Part shown: piece by piece, positions 12,737-25,236 of the stretch
Numbering within the stretch: position 1 is the stretch's first letter
How the letters are laid out: every line of letters starts with the position of its first letter
Assembly: GCA_018894105.1 (NCBI GenBank)
Contig: CM032132.1
Location: 31,051,379-31,115,378 of the forward strand
Reading direction: 5' to 3'
Origin: Jacaranda mimosifolia
Lineage: Eukaryota > Streptophyta > Magnoliopsida > Lamiales > Bignoniaceae
Length of the DNA: 64,000 bases
Position numbers and translations under genes: made by a program
The notes under the pieces: model-generated
The model's database searches: none
Seen by the model: the letters and a program-made list of their open reading frames with translations, nothing else
Told to the model about the DNA's origin: nothing

Positions 12737-13031
12737 TAGTATTGAAATCCAGAGGTGCTAACAATGATAGAATAAGAGGTGGCCCCCACTGCAGATCCCT
12801 TTTTAACGAGCGTGGTGCTTTGCTCTGTCTGACATGTACTTCACAGTATTGACCAAATAAAATATTCAAAAGGGTCAAGAATGAAATAAATACAGCAGAA
12901 GGTGTCAACTTTGAGATTCTAGAGGTGGCCTCCATAGCACATCCCCTGTTAGCAAATGTGGTACTTAACTCTTGATTCAACGAGGAGGAATGAGAAGATT
13001 TATAAAATTTAGGAAACATGAACCTTTTCAA

Positions 13032-14447
13032 GTTATAAATATTTTGAGTAAAAGGACTCTTTTATATATATAAAAAAAAAATTCTTTTTCTTTTTAACAA
13101 ATCCTTTGAGTTGTTGTTTTGAAGACATAATGTATATAGGGTTCTACTTATTTGAGTAACGTAATTATGACTGAAAGAAATCTAACAAAGTAGACATTAA
13201 TAATGATATGATTTCTTGATTGAAAAAAAAAAAAAAGAGGAATAAGCTTTCATACAATTCAAAATTTCAGTCAAGTTCAAATTTACCATGAAGTCTAATA
13301 ATTATCATTAATCCAAAGGTGAGAAATGGATAATAATGCAAAGAGAAAGATTTTACAATGATAAGTACCAAAAGTAGAGATCCTTATAATTATGGGTGTC
13401 AAAATTTAGAGAATCTTACCAAAACAACAAGTGAGGCATTCCAAGAAATGTGAAATGAGTATATGAGTTCAAGAAATAATTGTTGAGTAACAAAATGATG
13501 GCTAACAAGGGAAGAAACACCTCACCAACTCTTTCAACCGGGATTCTTCAATAAACTTGCAAACTCAATCACCAAAATTATTAAGATTCAGTCATCATCA
13601 ATTGCTCTATAGTAAGAAGTGTATTATGAAGATTTTCTTAATCTATTTAATTTGGAAAATTACGTGTTGATATCAATTTAAATTTTTTATTTAACTGATA
13701 TAGTTATTTTAAATACTCAAAATATTTGTGAATGTAGAAACTACTATCCCAAGAATCCAATGTTCAAGTTATTTAATTACATTAAAACTTCGAGTACACA
13801 CACACACACACACATATATATAATTAACAGTTTCTATTTATTGTATCTATTCTAATTAATTTCCAAATAAACCAAATATGTTCTTATCGTTCTACTTTCT
13901 AGTACACTCAACTTATCATATTGTTCTAATAACCATATTCAACATTAGCATTATCAAATCAATTGTATCTAAAACATGTTTTTCATTTTCCACCGAATTC
14001 AACCAGATTCAAGTTCCAACTATTAAAATCGTCCTACAATTTGATCATCCATAATCCATCCTTATTTAGCCAAAAAAAAAAGAAGAGGATATTAAGTCAT
14101 TATTTTCATAAGATATCTATAAATACTTAGCATAAACTTGATCATTCCAGAACATGCAATTTCTATCCAAACAGCTCGACAGTCTAAATCAAAATTGAAT
14201 TTTAACCAAATTTGAGATCTTTTAATGGCGATCCTTATCTCAAAATCTACTAGAACTCAATGAATTTTCTAATGTCGGCTTCAATTTGATGATCGAATGG
14301 TCCAATTTTCTTGTATACTCGTTTAGACATGGGCTCTAATTTCTTGTGTGTCTTGGTGGCGATTGCACTTTTTTCACTTTTTTGGCTAAAATCCAACGTC
14401 AATTCTAGTGATTTTTATCTCTAACTCTATCTACACTTAGAGAACTT
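13032..14447. other. Gene-free AT-rich spacer
   Basis: No gene recognised. It contains a short (CA)n(TA)n microsatellite at about 13798-13822. Confidence 0.6.
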
Positions 14448-14455
14448 TCCATCCA

Positions 14456-17067
14456 TGGACAGATTTAACGGGGGCAAGTAGGGGCCATTGCCCCCCCAAC
14501 CTTGTGTGTGTGTCCAAATACACACACACACATATACATATATAAAATTATTAAAAAGTTTCAATAATAGTTAATTTAAATTTAAATTAAAAGAATACAT
14601 CATTCAATATTAACTAAAATAATTAATTTTTAATTAACATTCATTAGTTTTAGAAGATTTAACTTTTTTTTTGGGCCTTAAAATAAAAAAAATTAATTAT
14701 TTACATTTGTTGAATTAGATTAATTGATTTTTAATTAATGATAAAAATAAATTTAATTAATTTAATTTTTAACTTTGTAAACTCAAAATAAATTTTTAGG
14801 TCTATATTCACAATCAAGAAACAAATGAACAGTATAATTACGTTAGACCTGTTTGGGTATTTTCATTCTACATGTGTGAGAATAAGGGTTTACTTAAAAA
14901 GAACTCTAAGGAACTTGCATAACAACTAAAATTCATCTTTTTAACTTTAATAAGATTGAGATAAAGAGACAAAAGTGAGTGGATATTTTAAACCTTTTTT
15001 GAATTTTTTTAGTCATTCAACAGCTACAAGTAAGAAAAAAATTTCAGCTATAAATATTATGAAAAAAAGGCTCAAAAATAAAATGAAAAATGATTTTTTA
15101 ACCAATTGCTTATTTAATTATAGGATCAATTACATCCATACCCCCTGAGGTTTGGCATAATTATAAAAAAATTCTATTATTTTGAAAATTACAAATACCC
15201 CTCTGAACTTTCAAACTAAATTACAATACTTATGGAAAGTGTAAAATGACCAAAATTCCCTTCCATTAAAAATTGAAAAAAAGGAAAAAATTGATAGAAA
15301 TACCCTTGGACCTATTTGCAATATATTTGAATTTTATAGGGTTTATTTGATATAATTTTATCACCTTCAATTTTTTAAAAATATATTTATATTTATAGAC
15401 ACACACATATGTACATAAATATTATATACAAACACACACACACACACATATATATATATAAATATACTATATCTATGTGTGTATATACCATCATGGCCAC
15501 CCCCCACCCATCTCGAGCCATTGTCCCCATTCCCACCCCTACTGGCAGTGGCCAGTTGTTGCCCCGCTTCCCCCCCCCCCCCCATCCCCAACAGCAACGA
15601 CAACAAATTGCTACTTGTTGCCCAAGCTACCATGGTAGCAGGCAAAAGAAGAAGGGAAAAGGGGGAAGGGGCATCGGGTGGATACAAGGGGGTAGATTGG
15701 GTAGGGTTTTTTTTTTAAAAAAAAAATTATCTTTTTTAATTAATAAATAATTTAATTAATATATATTTTAATTTTTAATTATTGTGTTTTAAATTAATTA
15801 ATTAATAAATTTATAAGTTTATTTTAGAGAGATTTATTATTTGAATAAATATTTTAAATATTTTTTAATTTAGATATGATTATTATTTTAATAAATCATA
15901 TAATTAAATTTAAAAAAACTATATTTTTTAATTAATAAATAATATAGGTTAAAAATACATATATTAATTTTTTTATTTTTTAATTAATAAATAAAATAAT
16001 TAAATTGTAAATATGTTTATAATTTTAATATATGAAGTATATAATTAAAATTATATTTTTAGATGATAGATTTAAATTTTTATCTTTTTAATTTTAATTT
16101 TAGTTTACTCTATTTTTAATTAATAAAAATGTTTAATTAAATTATTTTACATGTCATTATTATTTTTTAATTTAAAAAACTATTAAAAATATATTATCAT
16201 GATAGATTTAAGTTATTTTACTTTTAGTTAAATTGAATTGAATTTAATTAAAATATTTTATATATTTATCACTATTTTAATATTATTAGATTATTTTAAT
16301 AATATAAATTTATATTTAGTATAATTTATTAATATGTTATATTTTAATGATATAAATTTAATTAAATTATTTTAGATATGCTTATTATTTTTAATATTAT
16401 TGAATATATCATTTCAATTATTAAAACTATATGTTCCAAGATGATAGATTTGATTTATATTTTTAATTTTCTTACTTATTAAATTCAATTGAATATAATT
16501 AGATTATCTTAAATACATTTACTATTTTAAATTCACCCTGAATTCTCCTTTGTTTTATTACAATTAAGTCCCCAAATTCAAAAATCTTACAATATCACCC
16601 CTGAGGGTATTTTTGTCCACTAAAAAAGGTCAAATCGGGTTTAAAATGCCATCATATAGCCTAAGGGCATTTTTGAAATTTTACCCAAATTTTTTAATGA
16701 TCATTTGGTAAAACCCTAACAGCAACTAAAGGTTTGGCTGAAATGTTGGACGGCGATTAAGTTCGGGGGTGGTATTTGTAATTTACAAAACAATGGAGAT
16801 TTTTTATAATTACGCCAAACCTCAGGGGGTATGGATGTAATTGACCCTTAATTATATTGAGAATGATATTACAATTTTTTTTTATATTAATTCGATTACT
16901 AATGAAATTTATGGTATAAAACATCACTACGTTCAACTTCAATACAAATTATATATTTCAAGTTCGTAAAATGCAAAATTTATATTTAAACTTTCATATT
17001 CTTATAGCTTTTGCCCCCCCCCCCCCCCAACAACACAAATACTTTAATTTCTAGATCTATCACTATA
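14456..17067. mobile_element. Possible terminal-inverted-repeat element enclosing a MULE
   Basis: The left end TGGACAGATTTAACGGGGGC and the right end (complement AGTGATAGATCTAG) are weakly inverted, and G- or C-rich tracts lie just inside both (14472-14500 and a 16-C run near 17013-17028). TCCATCCA lies on both flanks (14448-14455 and 17068-17075) and would be an 8-bp target duplication. The flank match extends to 11 bases. No transposase is present. The termini are poorly conserved, so the call is tentative. Confidence 0.45.
15123..16847. mobile_element. Mutator-like (MULE) non-autonomous element, 1.7 kb
   Basis: Long terminal inverted repeats of roughly 50 bp begin GGRTCAATTACATCCATACC and continue through CCCCTGAGGTTTGGC; they are inverted at 16847 with only scattered mismatches. 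Perfect 9-bp target duplications TTAATTATA flank it (15114-15122 and 16848-16856), the size typical of Mutator elements. The inside is very AT-rich with CA/TA microsatellites (15395-15480) and a poly-C run (about 15572-15586). The open frames at 15367-15750 run through this low-complexity DNA and do not look like proteins. A second, more internal pair of related words (TTACAAATACCCCTC at about 15190; GGTATTTGTAATTTAC at about 16770) extends the inverted ends. Confidence 0.85.
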
Positions 17068-17075
17068 TCCATCCA

Positions 17076-17990
17076 TGGCTCCCTATTGTAATTTGGATGG
17101 CTGATGCTTCTGTTATAGAAAAAAAAATAACCTTTTGTTCTACTAGCTTCTGCTTGCATGTGGCAGTGCTAATTTCGGCAACAATTCAAGTTTAATCCTA
17201 CCAAAATTTATGGAATCTCATCCTACTGTAATAATCTACACACAAAGGGCTTTCTAAAGGTGTATTTGTGTGCATGATCATTTGGTTAGAAGGATGATTT
17301 CTAATTTATTTTTTTTAAAGTTTAAAGTTGGATAGGATCTCTACTAGTTGGAAAAATTTTCTCCTTATTTTGATGAAACTTTTAAGGATTTGAAATTGTA
17401 AATTTCTGAGAAGATTTTTGAGACATTGGTGAGTTGAGAAGAGTTTGGTTATGGTGTCTTGATGGCTGAGGATGAAGAATAGGGTTTGGAAGCTTAATCT
17501 TGGTCGCATGTAGAGATTTTTGAAGCAAAGGCTTTTATGTGTGGAACTCATCCTTAGCTTGGTCCTCTTGGTCCTCTATTTATAGAGGTAGGAGTTCTTT
17601 ATTTATTAAAGAGTCCCTTAGTTTTTATGCTATTTTGAGTTAGCCTCAATAAAATGAAATAAGTGAGGAGAACCCCCTAATCTTTATATCATTATATATT
17701 CGACACATTTAAATATATATTTATAACTTAGGAGCTATGTTTTTATGTTTTATTATTTAGGTAATATGTATGGCTAAATTTATGTTGTGTACACATTTAT
17801 TGAATTTTTAAAACCGAATTTTGATTAACCTATAAAATCTAAAATGACATTAACTCCACCAAAAATTATAATTTTATAACATAATTTATTTACTACACAG
17901 AGTTTTAAACATTTGATTTCCTATAGTTATCAAATAGATTTAATAATTTAATTTTAACATAAAATTGCTTACGAGAAAATACAAGATGTT
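17076..17990. other. Gene-free spacer
   Basis: No gene, RNA or complete element recognised. The open frame at 17315-17551 (minus) has no recognisable domain. Confidence 0.55.
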
Positions 17991-17994
17991 ACAA

Positions 17995-18365
17995 GTATGA
18001 TGGTTGACTAACCTTAGGAAAGACCTCTAAGGTCCTTATGGACAAGTCAAATCCAACTAGCTTGTAGGGAGTAGATTGTCATTCCGACCTTCCCCTTTAC
18101 CAAGCCAGTGAACACACTATAAATACCCCCGATTGAAGAAAAATCTAGGTGTGCTTACACACTTCGACCCTCACTTTGCTTTTTTCCCTCTCCTCTGACT
18201 TAAAGATTGGAGGGTTTTAGCTGAGGGCCACCTCGGCAAGCCTTAGGTGCTTCTTTTAGTTGCAGGACTCGACCTACGCCTTTGCTATTACCTAGAGCTC
18301 GATCCTGTTAGGTCAATTGGAGCAAGCTTCTATACTGCATTCGAAACCCCCACTAAATTTAACAT
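17995..18365 (+). repeat. Relic gypsy-type LTR with TATA box
   Basis: CTATAAATACCCCC (TATA at 18118-18125) is followed by TCTCTC-rich sequence, CTCGGCAAGCCTTAGG, GTTGCAGGACTCGACC and a terminal AAACCCCCA. The same order of landmarks (TATAAATACC, CTCTCGGCAAGCC, GGTTGCAGGACTCACTC, AACCCTCA) occurs in the Tat-type LTRs at 44724-44990 and 54981-55247. It is therefore probably the R/U5 part of a related, older LTR. No internal region or TSD was found, and both borders are approximate. Confidence 0.55.
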
Positions 18366-20319
18366 TATCAATATATATACTATATTTTTTATAGATGTAA
18401 GTGTCTGCATTTATTAGAATATTTTAATTATGTTTTGGAAAAAAAAAATTGGGAGAAATAATTATTTTATTTTGAAAATATTTTCGAAGAATGAAAACAT
18501 TCTCAGAAAATACATCTAACCATAGCCTTATGCATTTGATATTGATAATATTTCTTAGAATAAATTAAATTGAATGTTCAAAACCTAACAAACTAATGAC
18601 TAAATTAAAAGCTTTTTTTTTTCTTTGTTCCTGCTTAAATGTAAAGCTGCAATAAAAAAGAGTCTTTTATGATGGTTTTTATCATAAAATAGCAACTTGT
18701 ATTTTATATTTTCACTACAAAAAAATTTCATTTTTTCGACGAAATAAATTCTGTCGAAAATTTTTTATGGACTTGCATCAAATTTTTGATGGCCAGGACA
18801 GACGTCGAAAATCCGCCATAAATCTAACAGAAAAATTGCAAATTTTTGCACTTTCTTAGCGCCAGTTCTTTCAACAAAATATTTATTTGAAAAATCCATT
18901 GGAATATCTAAAACAAATTATTTAATATTAAATGCTCTACTTACAGAGGGAATCAATTGACGCAATTCTGTCAAAAATCCTTTCAAAAATTAAATTTGTT
19001 AGTCCGTTAGATCTTCTTTTCTTCTCTCTTTCCTGCCCTTCCTCCCTCCCGTTTTCCTCTTCTCCTATCTCTGTTCTCTGATTCACCACTGTTGTAGCCA
19101 ACCAGCCACCATCGCACCACCGTCGTGCCAACCACCAATTTTTGGTTTATTCATATGTATGTGTATGAATTTATATATGTGTGTATATAAATTTATGTAT
19201 GTATTTACATATATATGTACATGTATGTGTATGTAAATATAAGTATGTACTTATATATATGTGTACGTATATGTATGTATTTATATTATTTAAAAATTAA
19301 TTATGTTTTCAATATAAATTATGTGAAGGTTCAAGTTTATGGATTAGATTAGTTTGTTGGTGCTTTATGTGTATATATTTATAAAGATTAAAAATGATTG
19401 ACACAAATTATGGTTTAAAGTTTTAATTTTATAGAAGTTAGAAACTAACTTAGGGTCTGCATTTGTTTATGTTGTTTTAATTCATTAATACATGTTTTGA
19501 GTTTTAGATGTTGATATTTTAGGGTTTTATTTATTTAATTTAGTGTTTGTTCGATTTACCAACTGATTAGTAAGTATGTGTACCTTAATGTCAATGTATG
19601 ATTTAATTAACTATTTAATATTAATTTGAATTCTTATTAGTTATTACATGTTAGTTAAATTATTTTGCTAATTATCATGGATTTAGAAAGAATGATATAA
19701 TATATATTTTCTTTGTGTGTCATTAATTTTTTCTACTTAGAAAGTTTTTATTGAATAAATTTATAATTACTCTTTTTAATTGTAATATGCAGATAGTTTA
19801 GTTGTTGATATCTAATACTTTTATACGTTTATTTCTCTCAGGTGTTTATATTCTGCATATTTTGAAAAGGTAAGCGCGCTTTTCTTTTATGTATATGGAT
19901 TAATCTTATGGAAATTGTATGTGTTTATGAAGCGTAATCATGTGCTGAGTATAGAATTTAGAATTGGTGGTTTAGGTTGGAGGATGGGCTTTGGGGAAAG
20001 GGATGGAGTCTTTCCATTTGTTGTTGTTGAATTATTGCTTGCCTATATGTACATGTATAGAATAATAAGCTGCTGTGATGTTGAATGGTTTTTTCATAGT
20101 ATTATGTGGTATATGTCTCTATGAATATGTTTAGATATATCTGACTATTAATGAAGTATTTGAATCTTTAGTTGTTAGTTATAATATGAAATGAAATAAT
20201 CCTTTAGTTGTAATCTTAAAATTAAACCTTACTTAAAATGATGAAAAAATATGAGTAATTAATATGTCATATATTAACACTCTATTAATATTAGTAATAT
20301 AATTTTTCTAATGATATAG

Positions 20320-22334
20320 ATGGATAGTATCCTCCACATAGAGTTTGGATGTACAATAGGTTGTATCCTAGTCGTGCTAGAATTAGGTAGGAGTTTATGG
20401 ATGAGGTTGAGGAATTTATTACTCATGCACGCGGTTTACCCCAATTTGCGAGAAATGGGAATATTAGATGCCTCTGCAAACAGTGTGAATAAAATGTCAA
20501 TTATTAAAACCGATGAAGTTAAGATGCACTTGTATCAAGTAGGGTTTTGGGAAAATTATTATTACTGGATAGACCATGGAGAGTTATATCCTTACATGCA
20601 AACATATAATTATACATTTGATTATGACACACGTAATAGTGGTAGATAAGATCAGTATCTTGGTGAGTTATATAAATATATGGAAATAGTATGAGATGCA
20701 GTAGGATTAATTGGGGGTATGATGGTGCACCGTTTCAATCTGACAGTGGTGAAGAACCCAATGAAAATGCTTAAAGGTTTTATAACCTATTATCTGAGTA
20801 CAATCACCCATTATGAGATGGATGCGAAATGCACTCTTCTTTATCTATCATTGTGAGAATGCTCAGCATTAAGAGTAACTACAATATGTCCCATAATGCC
20901 ATAGATTATGTGCTACAGTTTATGTCTGAGACCACACCACGAGGGAGTGGTGCACCTACTAATTACTATAAGGCACGAAGGCTAGTCCATAGGCTCGAGT
21001 TGGTGACCAACGAAATTGATCGTTGTGTCGATGGATGCATGTTGTATTACAAAGAATATACTAATGACAATCCATGTAAGTTTTGTAGAGCACCTAGGTA
21101 CAAATCTGGGATCAAACAAGGGGTAAAAGAAAGCTCTCAGATGTGCCAGTGAAAATAATGCACTATTTACCTCTAATTCGTAGGTTGCAGAGGCTATTTA
21201 TGTTGATGTGTTCAACACCTCAGATAACATGGCATCATGATAACCGTCGAGTAAATGGTGTCATGTGTCATCCATCATATTGGAATGCTTGGAAATAGTT
21301 TGATATAACACATCCTGACTTTGCAAGTGACACTAGAAATGTGAGGCTTGGTTTGTGTGTTGATAATTTACCCCTTTCTCTCAATCTGTTCACCGTATTT
21401 AGCTGACTTGTCATAGTGATATTGTATAACTTGCCTTCTAAAATGTGTATGACATTGCCATATATGTTTTTGACATACATTATTCTTGGGCCAAAAAATT
21501 CAAAAGCGATGATAGATGTCTACCTATAGTCTTTAATTGATGAATTGAATTAGTTTCAGACATTAGGTATTCTCACTTATAACGCCAGCACAAAGCAAAA
21601 TTTTATCCTAAAGCTGTTTTGCTATGGACAATAAATGATTTTATGGTTTGTTGTCTGGGTGGATGACAACAGGTACATTGACTTGCCCATACTATATAGA
21701 ACACTCAAAAGCATTCTCCTTGAAAAATGACTGAAAGAACTGTTATTTTGACTACCATCAATAGTTATTAGATCATGATCACCCATTTAGGAGGAACACT
21801 ACTAGTTTCTTGAAGAATCGAGTTGAAAAAGATTATCCTCCTCTCTTGTTGAATAGAAAGCAATTATGGAATTTTGTATGCGGTCTGCCTAAGGTTGCTG
21901 AACATTGTAGTATTCTTAGAATCTTGGGGTATGGTGTGCAACACAATTGGATCAAGCAGAGCATACTTTGGGAACTGCCTTATTGGAAGACTAACCTATT
22001 GAGACATAATTTGGATATCATGCACATAAAGAAAAATGTGTTTGACAATATCTTTAACACTGTCATGGAAATCAAGGGAAAAATTAAATATAATGTTAAA
22101 GCTCGCTTGGACTTGATGTGTATTACAGGAGGTGCGAGCTTGAGTTAATTATAAAGGGAAACAAGTAATAGGGCAAGTCTAAAGCTAAGTATGTCTTAAC
22201 ACCCGAGCAAAGAAAAATTGCATGTGAATGGATGAAGTCATTACGAATGCTTGATGGATATTCTTCGACACATATGGGTACGAGATCTATAGATTGAAGA
22301 GTCATGATTGTCATATCTTCATGAAGTAATTACT
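20320..22334 (+). pseudogene. CACTA transposase, N-terminal part (Transposase_21/tnp2)
   Basis: The transposase gene starts near ATG 20320. After a short out-of-frame insertion the typical opening VWMYNRLYPSRARIR appears (from 20343), then EEFITHARGLPQFARNG and the cysteine cluster IRCLCKQCE. Next is MHLYQVGFWENYYYW (about 20526). The Transposase_21 region follows, with DRCVDGCMLYYKEYTNDN and CKFCRAPRYKS at 21020-21105. From about 21960 come SILWELPYWKTNLLRHNL and DIMHIKKNVFDNIFNTVM. Stops (for example TAG near 20388) and several frameshifts break it. The frame runs to YRLKSHDCHIFMK at about 22327, where a copia LTR interrupts it; it resumes at 41601. An exon-like piece bounded by TCTCAG and GTAAGC near 19840-19870 may be a 5' UTR exon. 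Confidence 0.88.
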
Positions 22335-23032
22335 TGAAGGAAGTGGAGAGATAAAAATCTATTCACCATATAAAATTAAAACTTTAAAAGTAACTTGTGT
22401 TATTGCACCCGAGGATCTAGATTATGCCATAATTAAGGATTTAAGGGCAACAAAAAGTATCTTGATTGATTTTCACAAAATCAATTTGGAGATCTTCCAA
22501 TAGAAGCTTTTCTAGTGAAGATCTACCACTTGTTTCACTTTGATTTTTCTTTCCACACCTTAGGCCACCAAGGACAGCAACTTGAGGCCACAAAACTCTT
22601 CCAAAAGAGCTCCAAAATGTGGATCTACAGCAGCAAAATAAAATCTCCAAAGAGCCTCCAAGCCGCCAGCAATTGAGGTGGAAGGACACTTATGCAAGAG
22701 CCTTCCTTGTTCACCAACAATCTAGCACTCCAAATATAATGTCTTCAAAATTATCCACACACACATCACACTCTAAATCCTCACTCTAATGCTAGAAGTA
22801 GGATGAGGATGAAAGAGGAATATGCTGGAGAAGAAAGTTTGGAAAACATGGAGGTTGGAGAAAATCTAGAAAAGATAGTTATTTTTATCAACACATAAGA
22901 TAATTTTGTGAGGGAATATGGGACAAAGTATCAGGATAAATGGTGTGATTTAGGGGTATTTATAGTGTGTGATGGGTGCATATAGAAGCACCCTTCCCAT
23001 GCTCCTCACACTTTGGCCACTTACATGCCAAC
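22335..23032 (-). repeat. Outer copia-family LTR in the CACTA gene, part 1
   Basis: This is the left piece (the LTR's 3' end, minus strand) of an LTR inserted in the transposase gene. It begins TGAAGGAAGTGG, the inverted form of the family end CTTCA, and is preceded by TTACT (22330-22334). The right end TATTCCAACA (41600) is followed by TTGCT (41601-41605). The duplication is one mismatch from perfect, and the transposase frame resumes exactly there. The piece stops at 23032, where the Angela-type element is inserted, and resumes at 38357. Confidence 0.82.
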
Positions 23033-25215
23033 TGAATGGCGATGTAAGCTAAAGATCCAATTAAAACAATTAAAAACTGAAATAAAACTTGATTTACACC
23101 TCCACAAGAATCAAATTAATGCTACTAACATGGATTAAGGTCAGAATATTACCTCAAAAGCAAATTCCAACCGAAATGATGAAGACTTGCTTGAACTCTT
23201 GAAAGCAGTCTCCTCCTGGCGCAATAGAGTGTGAGCAATGTTTGCCCAACCAAATCACCTTGGAATTGAGTGAAACTTGAACCAAACAAACATCAACACC
23301 TTGATGTATCTGTAGTAAAAAATTTATCTCAAAAACGTTTTTTCAAGACCTCCAATGGACGCTCCAAAGTTATTGTTCAAATAGAGGATCTCCAAAAGCT
23401 TTGCAATCCAAGTGTATTGCCTCTAATGTCAAGATCCACACACCAATGGACAATCCAATCTCTCATAGATTATCTGCAAAATCAAATGAGAAATGAGGAT
23501 GATGAACACCAAAATTTAGAGAGGGAAGAGGTGAAGAAAATGTGAAGCTTCAACACATGAGATAGTCACACAAATTTGGAGAGAAGAGGGGAATCTAATA
23601 ATTAGATGCAAAATGCTTGCATTCACACCATCTTGGTCATCCCTGTCTATATCTATATATAGATGGAGGGATGGTGTGATACTTAGGTGGCATCACACCT
23701 CCCAAGAGGGGGAGTGCCACTTGCTTGCCAACTTGCAAGTAAGTTGCATGTGGATTTAATGTGCATTTGAATTTCATTTGAAATCTTCATTTCATATCAT
23801 GAAATATCATCCAAATAAATTCTAATACCACACTAAATAAACTTTTCATTTGAATTTTCCCTCCAAAATTATCACTTCAATTTAATTAAATTTTGACTTA
23901 ACTTTCAAGTCAACTAACTTAACTTTTTAAGCTAGTGATGGTTAACTTAACTCTTTAAGTTAACTTCACCAATTGATAGTCACATGGCACCAATCAAATT
24001 AAACTTTAATTTAATTAGTCTAATTTAACTCCTTAAATTAATTAAACTTTGATTTAATTTTTAAGTCAACTAACTCAACTCTTTAAGCTAGTAATCGATA
24101 ACTTAACTCTTTAAGTTAATTTGACTAATTAATAGTCATATGGCACCAATCAAATTAATCTTTAAATTAATTGGTCTAATTTAAATCCTCAAATTATTTA
24201 GATCAATTAATCTTTAAACTAATCGACTCAATTCAATTGATCTTCATTGATTGAAGAGTACCCAATCTCCATGGTCGATGTCCAACCTCAAGCCCATGGA
24301 GCCCAACAACTGGCTGAATGAATGCTTCTGGAGAACCATTCTAACTCTATGCATACCATGCAAATACGGTCCTTTCATCTCATATTTTCATGAAACAAGC
24401 TTAGGGCAAGATATTTGTCGGCTCCCTAATAGCCTTAATACTATGTTTCTATTCCCATATTTTCAATTCCGATTTATGACCTCATCTTTAGAAAACTCTT
24501 TCTCCGAATTGTCATACTGCCTTGCATAAGGACTCCTTAGAATCGATTAATAAAGAACACATAGGAGATGCACTTACCCTTCACAATAACGAGGAGTCAG
24601 ATCCCTTCTTGGATCTCATATACCTCCATATCTAAGTATCTCATACCCAATCTTAACCCAAACGACCCGCTAGGTGGCTAAGGAAGAGTCAAAGCATGAG
24701 GACCTAAACACAAGATTACGATGGATCTTTAGGTCAAAGGACTAATTAAATGCACTAGCGTAAGCTAGAGAACTTGTTACTATCAACTTGCCACTATGGA
24801 TACCTAGTGGATTCTCCAGGCGGGCCTCCAGTGCCTTGTTCTCTAACAAGCACCCACTAATATGCACCCATATTTTATATGGTTTGCTCATGGAGCGGAG
24901 CAATATCCAACCGTTAGATTATGCATCATCAGTGTAAGTCTATTCTAATCTTAGATGCCCTATCTCTTAAGATTCTCTTACTTGGGATATTTAAGATCAC
25001 GATCGCGTAAAACTTATTCCATGATCATTACCAAGTGTACTGACCAAGTTCTGTAGTCTTGTGTGATATAAGGGCTTCAACCAAATGCCAGTGAAGTAAT
25101 ATAAGAAATAAGACGAAGATGGCCATTTATAATGAATATTATTCAATCGAGATTGTATCACAAAAAAAATAGTTTACATGCCAATCTAATTAGCTTGCGG
25201 GCTATTATTCTAACA
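23033..25215 (-). repeat. 3' LTR of the minus-strand Angela-type element
   Basis: On the minus strand it starts TGTTAGAATAATAGCCC (25215) and ends CATCGCCATTCA (23033); length 2183 bp. It aligns by eye along its length with the interrupted 5' LTR at 30975-38356, for example TGCTACTAACATGGATTAAG at about 23110 and 31065, and the CTTGATGTATCT segment at about 23300 and 31243. A TATA-like CTATATCTATATATAG lies at about 23645. Confidence 0.88.
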
Positions 25216-25230
25216 ATCTCCCACTTGCCC
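25216..25230 (-). promoter_or_regulatory. Polypurine tract of the minus-strand copia element
   Basis: The minus strand reads AGGGCAAGTGGGAGAT immediately before the 3' LTR start TGTTAGAATA, the same motif as at 2344-2354. Confidence 0.85.
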
Positions 25231-25236
25231 TAAATC

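Larger units (their letters stand above)
10389..13030. repeat. ~150-bp degenerate tandem repeats, split by a solo LTR
   Basis: A unit with the core AGAGGTGGCCYCCA, a following CCCTTTTTA/CCCCTGTTAGC-like stretch and GTGGTRCTTA recurs at about 10393, 12775 and 12921. The spacing is 146 bp between the last two. It is about 159 bp between the first two once the solo LTR and its 5-bp duplication are removed. A further partial core (CCAGAGGTGCTAAC) lies at 12749. The array therefore predates the LTR insertion. An open frame on the minus strand (13031-12726) runs through two units but matches nothing I recognise. Confidence 0.55.

Noticed and set aside
12726..13031. 101-residue minus-strand open frame
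   Set aside because: Starts in repeat units and ends in the LTR border; openness follows from the repeat. Kept only as part of the repeat finding.
15367..15750. Overlapping open frames on both strands (up to 113 residues, Pro/His-rich)
   Set aside because: They run through CA/TA microsatellites and poly-C tracts inside a non-autonomous Mutator-like element; composition, not coding, keeps them open.
17315..19131. Short minus-strand frames as host genes
   Set aside because: No domain, low-complexity composition; the 18937-19131 frame lies in the 5' non-coding part of the CACTA element.
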